Assembly (NCBI GenBank): GCA_002104935.1 | Contig: MCGT01000018.1 | Coordinates: forward strand, 124,001 to 188,000 | Source: Hesseltinella vesiculosa | Taxonomy: Eukaryota > Mucoromycota > Mucoromycetes > Mucorales > Cunninghamellaceae | DNA: 64,000 bases | Reading direction: 5' to 3' | In this document: positions 33,285-43,367 of the stretch, one piece after another | Layout of the letters: every line of letters begins with the position of its first letter | Numbering within the stretch: the first letter of the stretch is position 1 | Notes under the pieces: generated by a model | Databases searched by the model: none | What the model was told of the DNA's origin: nothing | What the model saw: the letters and a program-made list of their open reading frames with translations, nothing else | Translations under genes and position numbers: made by a program

Positions 33285-33776
33285 GTGAATCAACGACGAG
33301 GATCAACGTCCATGCACAATGGCTGCCGTCGCGATCTTTCACCAAGCTGTCGAAACGGAAGCTGCCAACGCTCGCTGGGCCACAGACAGTTTAGACTCAC
33401 GCTATTCAATCTATCTATGTCCGGACCACAAAGACCGGCAGCTGGTCCACACCAAGCCAACGCTCGGCGGAATGACCAAATACTATACTATGGAACACGG
33501 GCAAAAAAAAACCTGATCAGGCACCCGGACGAATCCACCAAGACCAAGCTTATTGAGGCAGTCCAAGTAGTTGTTGACTTCAACACTGACATGACGATAA
33601 AGGCACACTTGGTGTTCGCCAGATATTTCCTCACCACCCAACTTCGCCAGCATCAACCCTCCCTACCTGCCGCTATTTTTTTCACAAATCTTCTTCACAT
33701 CGATATTTCAGCTGCTCCTAGGGAACCCATGACCAACAAAACCACGGTGACAGCTGGTTTTCGTGCCAAGATCTAG
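33285..33776 (+). pseudogene. Possible frameshifted 5' fragment of a Fanzor-like gene
   Basis: Two overlapping frames together resemble the N-terminal part of the Fanzor at 59869-63230. Frame of 33319: SIYLCPDHKDRQLVHTKPT, then GGMTKYYTME. Frame of 33285: IRHPDESTKTKLIEAVQVVV and FNTDMTIKAHLVFARYFL. The Fanzor has LCPFHRTNKKDYINEM, GGERYTIKKSFED and NKNILFRLQLFINHFAL in the same order. A frame change near 33510 (an A-run) would be needed and nothing downstream resembles the catalytic half. The similarity is weak and judged by eye only. Confidence 0.3.
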
Positions 33777-34374
33777 ACTAGCTTCCAGCAATTACAAGGT
33801 AAAAAAGTTGTGTGTACTCAGTCCTGATACTCACTTCTTTTTTTATTTGTGTTAGTTACACAATCCAAATGTCCAATGTTTAACCTTTTCCAAAGCATCT
33901 GAATGTCCAATATCCAAAATCCCACGGCTTTGATCCTCTCCAACCCTTCGAAAATCCAGCAGCCCCAGCGTTCTCCAACCTGCTACCTACTATACCTTCC
34001 CATCATTTTTTTTCTCTTGGATTCACCTAACTGTAATGACAAAATCTGACATGCGTGCACTTGACTTTACTTTCGTGTGTGTACTTGAACCAGATTCCCG
34101 CCAAGTGATGGAGGAAATCCTGTAAAGTGTATGTCCAACTTGAAAGAACAGTTCTTTTTAATTAATTTCACTGAAGTATGATCGAAAATAAGCGCACGAA
34201 TGCCTAGGATTCAATAACTTCGCTAGTTGTTGTTTGGCCAAAAAAAAAAAAAAAAAGAGGGGGGGGTAAATGTTTATTGTATGAACATTCAGGATATCAA
34301 GCGGTGAAAAAAAAAAAACGGGGAATAAGATGATGACAAGAAAAAAGGAGTAAGTGGTCATGAAAAAAAAAGAG
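33777..34374. other. Intergenic region, nothing recognised
   Basis: AT-rich DNA with A/G homopolymers (34240-34267, 34306-34318). It probably includes the 3' UTR of the minus-strand gene ending at 34375. Confidence 0.5.
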
Positions 34375-36105
34375 TTACGATTGCAAGGTTGGGGATCCCT
34401 TAAATTTCTTCCAGCTTGGTGTGGCTTCAGTGTCTGCGATCTCAAATGCACGTTTTTCCTTGGCCAAGATAAGTTGCGCATGCTCGATTTTTTGTGCCAT
34501 TATCAGGGCAAGATCCCTTACTTGTAAAATCGCCCGGAAGAGCATGGGGAACGAGCCAAAGTTTGAAAGTTCAGAAATCAGGGTAGTGCTTGACAATCGT
34601 ACTACTCGGCAGCCATTGACACCCAATTTATCCATGTAATACGTAGTCAGGGAATGCCCTGTAATCAGATGATACCAGGTCTTAGCTCTTTCCTGACTTA
34701 TTTCTTGGCCGGTTCCCGCCTTTTTTTTTCTTACCCTCCACCAAAATGCCGAGAACAAATGGTTGGTCGACTGCATTTTCCATCTTGAAGAGCATTTGTT
34801 TCATTTCCATGCACAGCTTGACATAATCATTAATGGGACCAGCAGCTCTGTTGTTGGGTGCTTTAATTTCGCAAGTGGCCAAATCAAAACGATGGTGCCA
34901 GGGTTTGACATACACAACAAAGTCAGGCTTGAAACTTTTTTCCAAAGTAGTTGAAGTAGCCATCCATCGGTTTGCCCTTTTCACACATTCGTACATATAA
35001 AAAGAGGGGGGCTATCAGAATTACAACACTCTATGCTTGATCAAGAACTTACCATTCTTGCTTCAATCTTGGTTCTGCAGCAAATATCGTGTCCAGCAAG
35101 CCATCCAGATGACGGTGTACAAAGCTGTCCTCACACAACTCGTCCGGGTACGACTTTGTCAGCCTTGTAGCCAGCTGGAGCATGCAAGTGGCAGCGATGA
35201 AGTCGTCTGCGTTGGTGCTGTCTCTGCCTTTAGCCAAGAAATCTGTACACATTTGGGCAACTTGCAACCATACCGGGCGGCAGAGCATCAATTCATTTGA
35301 CCACATTATCACGTTGTTGGTAGGCGGCATTGTCATTTTTTGCATTATGGAGTCGAGATCGGCCATCACAGCTTCATGCACTTTCTGGCCCATGTACCTG
35401 GTGACCGATTTTTGGATGTCCTCGGAAAAGGCAAAAATGGAATACAGGGATAAAATGCGCATATCTTGAATGTTGCCTTTGCTATTAAGATCCAATGAAG
35501 ACAAATGAAATTGCTTAAGGTGCTCCATGACATCAAAGGGGTGGTTGATTTGCCAAGGATGTTCATACTCCCATTCAACTACATCCTCAAAGGTGTAGTT
35601 GTATTTGCGCAAGGGGTGGTGATCATCGCTAGCAAAGCTCTCCTGGCTACATTGTCTAGGTATGAGACCCTCGACAGGAGCAGGTGGAATGGGAGACGCA
35701 TCAACGATGGTGGTTGCTTCGTCGTTGTTATCGCCAGCAACATATTGGATATCATTATTTGCATTATTGATTAATTCGTTTGATCTAAAGAAGTTCAAAA
35801 AAAAAAACGTCAGTACAAATACACACAAAAACATATAAAATATTTTTTATGGCACCCAAAAACTCAACTTACGTTTGAACGTGAATTTGCAAATGTATCT
35901 GTAATTCATCAAGGGATGTAAGCCCGTCATCACAAGAAGGACAGGCAAACGCAATGCTGTTAACGCGATTTTTGCTTTTGACGCCAGTTTTTCCAGGAAC
36001 AAAAAACATATTATGCATTGATCCGTAATGTTGGCGAAGATTGCGCTTTGTCACAAAGCCTTCTTTTTTGCAAACATGGCAACTATACAACAGTGAAGTA
36101 TCCAT
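34375..36105 (-). CDS. Hypothetical protein: N-terminal C2H2-like zinc fingers and C-terminal PD-(D/E)XK-like motif
   Basis: Four exons join in frame from ATG at 36105 to the stop at 34375. The N-terminus has one clear C2H2 unit (YSCHVCKKEGFVTKRNLRQH to HYGSMH) and a second Cys-pair (FACPSCDDGLTSLDELQIHL to QIHVQ). A central helical region follows (FEDVVEWEYEHPWQINHPFD to EPRLKQEW). The third exon contains FKPDFVVYVKPWHHRFDLAT and CEIKAPNN: the spacing P-D-x17-E-I-K fits the PD-(D/E)XK nuclease active site. After GILVEG comes a C-terminal helical domain. I do not know a name for this family. A broken paralogue is at 28164-31363, and a shorter relative is at 18894-19490. Nuclease function is inferred from the motif alone. 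Confidence 0.65.
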
Positions 36106-36503
36106 GATCACAAAAAAAAAAAATAAAAAGAATAAAAAGGAAACAAAAGTTTTTATTTCGTCAATGGTCGCAGGTTTTAAACTGCGGTAGGGCGATAGCA
36201 GGTCCATATTCGTAGATGGTGCAGATGAATTGGCGGTAAATTGGCGGGATCGGAGGCAAGTTAATCGTGTAGCATTAACTCCAAGAAGAGACAGGAACCC
36301 CGTAGCTTTACAAGCTAGTGTAGTATTGTGATAAGCCGGAGGGTGTTTATAAATCCATCAGGCTTGAAGGGCATATCGAGTAAAGGAAAGTAGATAGAAT
36401 AGGCTGGTTTCACCGCATGGGGGTTGTAGCGTACCGGAGATGTTGTGTACTAGGTAGTTTGGGTACGGCAGTAGTTGTGGTGTTGCGCTTGGGATGTATA
36501 GAT
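36106..36503. other. Intergenic region
   Basis: Upstream region of the minus-strand zinc-finger gene. No coding frame or RNA recognised; composition is mixed G/T-rich. Confidence 0.4.
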
Positions 36504-36752
36504 CTACGACCGTTGTGCTTTCGGCATATGAAGTAGCACTAGGGCTGGCAAAGGAGATTTGGACTCCTGCTGGTCATATTGTAGCCTTTCAGTGAGCCTG
36601 CGCCGAGTTTTTCTTGTACTGACGCCCGTCGACATCTTCGAAATGAGCTGTGCCACATTGTCATGAAAAATGACAGTCTGAATCTGAACAAAGGTCTCAA
36701 GGGTACGTTGACGTGACAAGCTCACCATGGAATAATGAAAGCCCGCAACCAA
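36504..36752 (-). CDS. Small hypothetical ORF divergent from EMC3
   Basis: An 82-residue frame, MVAGFHYSMVSLSRQRTLET then IFHDNVAQLISKMSTG and a basic segment RKTRRRLTERL. No intron needed and no family recognised. Its ATG is 63 bp from that of EMC3 on the other strand, so it would share a promoter if real. It could equally be promoter-region noise. Confidence 0.25.
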   Translation of the reverse strand: MVAGFHYSMVSLSRQRTLETFVQIQTVIFHDNVAQLISKMSTGVSTRKTRRRLTERLQYDQQESKSPLPALVLLHMPKAQRS

Positions 36753-36815
36753 AAATAAAAGAAAAACGCACTTTCTCTCCTCTTTCTCTGTCCACCCTAT
36801 TTACATTTTTGCGCC

Positions 36816-38092
36816 ATGAAAGACCCGTAAGCGATTAAATATAGTAGGTATATGGCATGCTGATTTTGTTCTTTTTTTGTTCTAATTTACTTACGCTGGT
36901 ACTAGACAGCAGATGTATCTTGACCCTGGTAAAGACTCATCGTGAAACGATGTTTGAAAAAAAAAAAAGAGGACGGCGTGATGAAACTCAATTATTACCC
37001 TCTTTTTGCTAGCCATTCGTGATTGGGTGCTCATCCCCATCATGCTAGTGATGGTGTTGGTTGGCGTGCTTCGTCATCGCATCACCCTGATGCTGACTGG
37101 TACTCCCAAGAAACCACAAATCAAGGCGATTCGTGAATCGTAAGTCTTGACCATTGCTGATGTATGGATCCTCATCGCCACCTCTTCTGCCTTCCAGAAA
37201 AGCACTGCTTCGCGGTATGCGGCTGCGAACATTTGGCAGGTATGTGCCGTTGCATGCATTTGACAGCCGGAAAGAATATCTCACCAAAGCATACGACGAA
37301 GACACCTACTTGAAGAATCCTGACGCCAAGGACAACACCAACGCCTTGACCGGCCAGCCCAACCCCATGACTGACCCAGAAATGATGGAAGGCATGATGG
37401 ACGGGATGAAAAAACAGCTGGTCAATATGGTGCCTCAGATGCTGATCATGGGCTGGATCAACTTTTTCTTCCAAGGGTTTATCGTCAGTAAGTGGACACT
37501 TAAAATGGGAAGGTTCAACGGAGCGATTCATGGACGCTTTTTTTTATACGACAGTCAAGCTGCCTTTTCCCTTGACGCCACGCTTCAAATCAATGCTTCA
37601 AAGCGGGATCGATACCAAGGATATGGATGTCACGTGGGTATCGTCCTTGTCATGGTACTTCTTGAATCTGTTTGGTCTGGGCAGCGTCTTTTCTCTGATC
37701 CTTGGCAACAATAACGGTACGGTAGATAAGCCAAAGCGCTTTGACGCTGACCTTGTTTTTCTTTTGTTTTTGATGTAGCGGCTGGTGTGGACATGAATGC
37801 GATGGGAGGTATGCCTGGGATGATGCCTGGGATGGGCATGCAACCTGGACAAGGACCCGAGTTTAAGAAACTGTTCCTGGCCGAAAAAGAAAACATCCTG
37901 ATCACTCCTCATGTATGGGACCTCGAAGATATTGAAGTGCGCTTACTCAAGAAATATGGCAAACGGTCGGCCATCACTAAGCCCAATCCTACCGCCCACA
38001 CCTCTACGACTTCTAACAAACCCAAGAAGGAAGTATCTATGAAGGAAAAGATCAAGGCGGCTCAAAAGTCAAACGGATCCAAGCGTCGATGA
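36816..38092 (+). CDS. EMC3: ER membrane protein complex subunit 3
   Basis: EMC3 (DUF106, Oxa1-superfamily insertase core of the EMC) inserts membrane proteins into the ER. Six exons: 36816-36826, 36906-36928, 37013-37139, 37198-37487, 37555-37716 and 37779-38092. The two tiny first exons give [20 protein letters not shown], the conserved N-terminus. Membrane segments are at [34 protein letters not shown] and [35 protein letters not shown] is diagnostic. The C-terminal cytosolic tail is Met/Gly-rich ([12 protein letters not shown]), then Lys-rich ([17 protein letters not shown]), longer than in yeast. A clean in-frame fit across all joints supports this model. Confidence 0.93.
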
Positions 38093-38227
38093 TCTTCTAC
38101 TGTGCTTAGATGTTTGTGCTTTTTTTTAATTCGCCTTTTTTTAAATTTACCATTTTGATTCCATTTTTGTATCAATGAAAGAGAAAAAAAAAATAACCAG
38201 AATAGAGGGAGTAAAGAAATGAAAGAG

Positions 38228-39607
38228 TTATGGGCGTCGGGCGGGGGCAAACCCGATGCGAGCATTTGCATAGTCGTACACGGAGTAGTAGCTGTGAAGG
38301 AATGTGTCACCCATGATCACCAAAGGGGAGTCGGCTTCGGCCACCCCCGAGAAACAAAGGTCGGGCTGCTTTGGTGATGACCGTTCACGAATCAGATCGG
38401 TGGCGTTGACGGGGAACGACTGGTTGCCCAGCAGAAAATCCACTACCAAGTCCGAGGTGGTATTGCAAGGCACGCGCCAGCCGTATGAGTCATTGTAGAC
38501 AGCTCCGGGGATTTGCTCATGGAGACGTCGTGAAAGCGCAATAGGCAGGACGGTCAACGTGGTGCCGGTGTCGATGATCGCCGATTGGTGTTGAGGGCTC
38601 AAATATGTCCGGTTGCCCAGCGTGATTCCATCAAAACGGACTTGCCAATATCTCTTTTCCGTCACTGGGATGTAGGTAAAGTCGCCTTCATAATGCTCAG
38701 AGCTCGTTCCGCCAAAATTCTGCAAAAAAAAAAAAAAATGGCCGTGTCAGAAAAAAAAAAAAAACGTTGGGTCTATTTACAATTTCGCCATAGCCACCAT
38801 CTTGCGATCGACCGAGCCACACACCCACAATGGCTTCGTCTATCAGTTTTTGATCATACATCATCTCCACAAATGGTTTCTTGAGATCGGTATAGGACAG
38901 CTAAGAGCAGAAGGAAAAGTGTCAGCAATTGTGCACTTGCATGGTCCTGTCATACCGCTGGGAAGGCCAGGCCAAAGATGCCGTCTAGGTAGCCGTCACG
39001 AGAAAAATCAGAAGATTCAGAAAACACCAAACCAATAGTGACATTTTTGACAGTGTCATCCTGGACAACAATGTTGTCAGCAGCCGTGTACCCTTGTACG
39101 CCCGACCCATCGCCATAGCGCAAAGACCAAGAACTGTTGAGCATGAGCGCGCTCGATGACTTGTCGTATTCAAATAGCGTGTGGTTGCCACAAGTGGTAC
39201 AATCCTCGCTTGGAATCCAGATATCACTGCTTCCCGTGTCAAAATCCATACTAAAATATTGTGGAGGTGTGCCTACGCCAATGGTGCCGATGTACTGCAA
39301 GGAAAGACCATTCAGTGTCGGCGTCAGAATGCCCAAGGCAGCTTACCTCAACATCAATGTAGGCACTTGTCAAATCCACGGTGGCAGACGCTCTCATGTT
39401 GTGCTCAATACCATATTTTAAAAACGTGCGTTCCAATCGCTCGGGTGTTGATAATGGTTTGCTCTGTTTGGCTTTCAAGGGCATGCTGAGAGATGTAAGA
39501 GGTGAGACGAGGGTCAGATAGACAACCTGGTTTTCTTACGTGAAATGAGCAGCCTGGGACAAAGACACCCAAAGACCCGCCACAAGCAACAAGGACACCT
39601 TTGTCAT
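38228..39607 (-). CDS. Secreted pepsin-type aspartic protease
   Basis: A1-family endopeptidase. Five exons. The start at 39607 gives the signal peptide MTKVSLLLVAGLWVSLSQA, followed by a propeptide (KQSKPLSTPERLERTFLKYG). The mature enzyme has YIGTIGVGTPPQYFSMDFDT with catalytic DTGS, the flap YGDGSGVQGY, DGIFGLAFPAV and the second catalytic IIDTGTTLTVLP. NSSW and NQS-type N-glycosylation sites are present. The end is ANARIGFAPARRP with no GPI signal, so it is probably secreted or vacuolar. Its 3' end faces EMC3 (135 bp between stops). Length about 400 aa, as expected. Confidence 0.92.
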
Positions 39608-40130
39608 GGCAAGAAGATAATGTCTCGAGGGTAACGAAGAACGAGGAAACGAGAAAGAAAAGCTGCTTTATTCTTACTTTTATTCCAGGCCACTTTTTCT
39701 TTTCTCTGAGCTTGGTGTGGAACCGGAGAATCTGAAATCTGACAAGTGTCGGTAGATTTTCAGCCTTTTTGCTATAAAAAAGAACATGCGTTTGACTTCT
39801 TCAATCGCTTGGGTTATCTTTTTTTTTTCTATATTACCACGATGTAAAAGCATGCTGTCTGAAATGAGTGCCGTCATTCACATGCCTTTACGTAGTTTAG
39901 GCTTAAACTGTCAGCTTAACATGTAACAAACAAATCTGGTGTCAATCACTTGTTTCGACTCAAAAGTCATTGGTGATTTTATTTTTTGTTTGCTTGTTGA
40001 GGCAGATCTGGCTAGTTTCCTATTTTGTCACCCCTTGCCTAATTTGACAGGTCGGTTTCATGACAAAGGAATGTTCTGCTTCTTTTCACTTCTCTCTCTC
40101 TTTCACACACACTTTTTTTTCCCTCAAAAA
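39608..40130. other. Shared upstream region of the protease and the LDH-like gene
   Basis: Divergent promoter region with T-runs and a pyrimidine-rich stretch (CTCTCTCTCTTTCACACACAC) just before the ATG at 40131. No gene recognised. Confidence 0.5.
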
Positions 40131-41099
40131 ATGATCAAGACGGTAGCGATCATCGGTGCCGGGTCGATCGGTGGCACGGTTGCCTTTGGGCTTCTAGAGA
40201 CCCTCTTCGGATTGAAAGAGCTGCTGCTGGTGGATATGAGTCCTGATATTGTGCAGGCACAAGCCACGGATTTGCAAGACTGTGCAGCGCATGACACCAT
40301 TGTACGAAGTGCAACCTTTAAAGAGGCAGCCAAATGTGATCTTGTTTTACTGACAGCCAATGTACCCACCCAAAAAGATGAAGAGAGCAGTGAGGTAAAA
40401 AGAAAAAAAAATCGTAGCTCGTCTTTTTTAATCGACAAAGGACTTTTTTTTTGAATAAGATAGTGGGTGAGCAAAAGTATCAAATTCATTGAAGGGATCA
40501 CAAGTGCCATGGTGCCATTGAATCCAGCCATGACGTTTGTTGTTGCTACAGAACCCGTCGATCACCTGGTCAATAAACTCCGGAAAACATGCTCATTACC
40601 GGCCGACCAGATATTTGGCGTTGGTCATTCCAGCCTCTGTGATCGAAGGTTCCATCGCTGGTACCGGGAAATGTCAGATGCTTCTACGCATACCAAGGTG
40701 AATAGCAGCCAAAGCAAACCCAGGGTCGACATTGGATGCTGGGTGATTGGCAGCGGCTTACGGCCATTGGTGATTTGGCCCAAAACAGAAAAGGTAGACG
40801 ACATCAAGTCAGCATGGCCAGGAAGGACCATGTTTTCGTCTTCGGCGATTAGCGATAAAAAAGGAGACATCTGGTATGGTCCAAGTGGTCTTGTGCTGGA
40901 AGCCATCAAAGTGATGGCGGGGCTCGTCAGTGCGACTCCGATGGTGCTGTGCAGTTTCGTACCCAGCCTGAATTTATGTACCTCCTTCCCATGCTTGCTT
41001 GGTCCCAAAGGTGTTCAGTCCCACATCGATCTTGGTTTGACGACAACTGAGCATGAAGAGTTACTATCATCTGTTAATACCATGGCCCAGTTAGAATAA
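40131..41099 (+). CDS. L-lactate/malate dehydrogenase-like protein lacking catalytic residues
   Basis: Two exons (40131-40394 and 40464-41099), joined in phase 0 at GAG|TGG. The N-terminal Rossmann fold is good: MIKTVAIIGAGSIGGTVAFG, LLLVDMSPDIVQAQATDLQD. The NAD-binding ATEPVDHL corresponds to the usual SNPVD(I/V)L. However the active-site loop reads TANVPTQKDEESSE, without the Arg that binds substrate, and the segment that should hold the catalytic His (usually G-E/S-H-G) reads CWVIGSGLRPLVIW, with no His. The Asp/Arg pair of the D..R.. helix may survive in CDRRFHRW. The C-terminus is intact to TTTEHEELLSSVNTMAQLE. It looks like a pseudoenzyme or a changed-function paralogue; an annotation as active LDH would be unsafe. 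Confidence 0.75.
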
Positions 41100-41220
41100 A
41101 CGAAAAATAAAAGAAAGTGAGCAGCGCTTTTTTTGGACACAAGGTTTCAATCCAAGGCCGATCTTTTTTCCCCTCTTTTTTTTTCCTACTTCTTCCCCCC
41201 TTTTTATTTTATTTAAAATC

Positions 41221-43067
41221 ATGTCAGAGAAGCGTCAAACCAAGGCAACACAAGATCGACATGAACGTATCCTCAATGACCTATTGAAAATCCCTGGCAA
41301 TGAATACTGTGCCGACTGTCGATCAAGAAGTAAATGGCACCCACTCGACCCCTTTTTACGGCCACTTTTTTATCATCTGATCCTAACCTTTTTTAAATGA
41401 ACAGATCCTCGATGGGCTTCTCACTCCCTGGGAGTGTTTCTTTGTGTACGATGTGCTGGCTTTCATCGTAAAATGGGAACACATATCTCAAGGATCAAAT
41501 CCATCTCTATGGATAAATGGACTCCTGAGCAAATAGAAGTAAGGCGAATAAGTCATCAACAAATCTCATTTATGAAACCTCCCTCCGTTTTTTTTTTAAT
41601 CAGTCAATGAAGAATGCCGGTGGTAATATCAAGGTCAACAATACAGTCAATCCCAATCCGTCCAAGCATCCTCTGCCTTTGGCTGACGATGAAGGACAGT
41701 AAGTCTTCTCTTAAAAAAAGGGCGTGCGCCTAGTTGGGTTGCACGAGACCATGTGATATGAACCCCTTTTTCTTTGTGTTATTTTTAGTGCAATGGAGAA
41801 GTATATCCGTAATAAGTGGGAAAAACGAGCCTTTATGGAACAGCAGCAACCTCCAGTAAGATGCACATTCAAAAACGGGCATGGCCCATCCGCAAGGCTC
41901 ACCGAGGTTTCATAGGTCGGCGAACAACGCCGTCTCATCAACGCTGGCCGCTCCGCCTCTGTCCCTCTCCTGGTGAACAACGATAACAGCTACAACGAAG
42001 CCCGACTGAAGCTGCGCCAGCTTGGTTTCAACGACGACCAAAAGAACTTGGCCGTTCTTCGACAAACGCTAGGCAAGGTAGACGCAGCTGTCCAAGTGCT
42101 GAGCCGTTCGGAGGATCGCCGCCAGACCTCGCAAAACGAATTGACGGAGCAGCAAAAACTGGTCCAGCTACGCAACATGGGCTTTACGGACATGACCTTG
42201 AATCGGCAGATCCTTCAACGCACCGCAGGCAACGTCGATGTTGCTGTCACCTTGCTGAAAAGTGCCAGCAACCAGCAATCTTCGCCTGTGCCTGCTGCGA
42301 CCCAACCGGAAACGAATTTGCTGTTGGATTTGGGCCACACCTCGGCCTCTCCCACCGCGATGGCTGCCGCCCCTTTTGCTCAGGCACAACTTCAGCAGCA
42401 ACAACAGCAGCTCCAGCAACAGCAGCTCCAGCAACAGCAGCTCCAGCAACAGCAGCTCCAGCAACAGCAACATCAGCAGCAGCAACTGCAGCAGCACGCG
42501 ATGACGCCCCCTGCCACAAATATGAATTCCTTTGGCATGGTCTTTTCGCCTCAACAGCCCGTGCAACAACCTGGGCAGATGCAAATCATGGCATCACCTG
42601 TGCAGCCTTTACAGCAAATGTCTCCATTTATGCAACCTAATGCCACACAGCCGCAGCTTCAGCAGCCACAGCCCCAGCTGCAGCACTTCCCTTTGCAGGC
42701 CCAAATGACTGCTGCCCCAGCCATGGCAACGTCTCCTTTTTCCCAGCCTGGCCAGCCCTTCTCTGCCATGCCAACGACCAATCACTACATTGCCACGACG
42801 AGTGCTTCAGACCCCTTTGGTCAGAATGCCCGCATGACAACGTCCCAACCCAACCTCTTTAATGCCTCACCTTTTACTCAACCTCACAACACCTCCAATA
42901 CCCTCTTCCAGTCGCCACCACCCTCCTCCTCCAACCCGTTTGCCAGCATGAACCCATCTGCTCAGCAACCCCCATTGACTGCTTCTCCTTTTCATCAACC
43001 CCAACCCCCCATGAACTCGCTGGCCTATATGAATCAACAGCAATTATCCAAAAGCAGCTTCTTCTAG
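41221..43067 (+). CDS. ArfGAP with two UBA domains and a Gln-rich tail (Gts1/Ucp3-like)
   Basis: GTPase-activating protein for Arf in vesicle traffic. Five exons: 41221-41329, 41405-41538, 41604-41698, 41789-41855 and 41916-43067. The ArfGAP zinc finger is [20 protein letters not shown] then [14 protein letters not shown] (C-x2-C-x16-C-x2-C with the catalytic Arg in HRKMG). After about 90 residues come two UBA-like helices: [20 protein letters not shown] and [21 protein letters not shown] polyglutamine stretch of LQQQQ repeats (about residues 250-285) and a long Gln/Pro/Ser-rich tail with NPF-type motifs ([12 protein letters not shown]) follow, suggesting EH-domain partners. Domain order matches S. 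pombe Ucp3 and S. cerevisiae Gts1. Confidence 0.88.
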
Positions 43068-43367
43068 ACCTTTTCTTACATCCCCTGCCTCCTTCATCAA
43101 ATAAAATCCCCCCTCTCTTCATCTCAATACTTTAACCTTGTTAACATTTCTACGTCTCTCACTAGTGTACATTTCTCTTTTTTACGTTTTTTCTAACATT
43201 TAGCCTTCCCTCCTTTGTTTGTTTGTTTGCATCGACATTCCCTTTTTTTCTGTCTCCTTTTTTTTTTTTTTTTTTTTGATCTCCTCACTCTTTTTTTTTT
43301 TTTTTTTTTTTTTTTACCTGCCTCTTTCCCCCTTTTTTTATAGAACGGCTTTTTTTTTTGTCTTGAC
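43068..43367. other. Short intergenic region with extreme T-runs
   Basis: Pyrimidine-rich DNA with T-runs at about 43259-43277 and 43291-43314, between the ArfGAP stop and the PLD start. Presumably the ArfGAP 3' end and PLD promoter. No gene. Confidence 0.6.

Noticed and set aside
37241..37267. A 27-nt GT...AG intron in EMC3 (GTATGTGCCG to TTTGACAG)
   Set aside because: Too short for a spliceosomal intron here, and reading through gives [14 protein letters not shown], which matches the conserved EMC3 sequence.
42168..42584. Leu- and Ala-rich frames opposite the ArfGAP Gln-rich tail
   Set aside because: They are antisense readings of CAG repeats and have no independent support.
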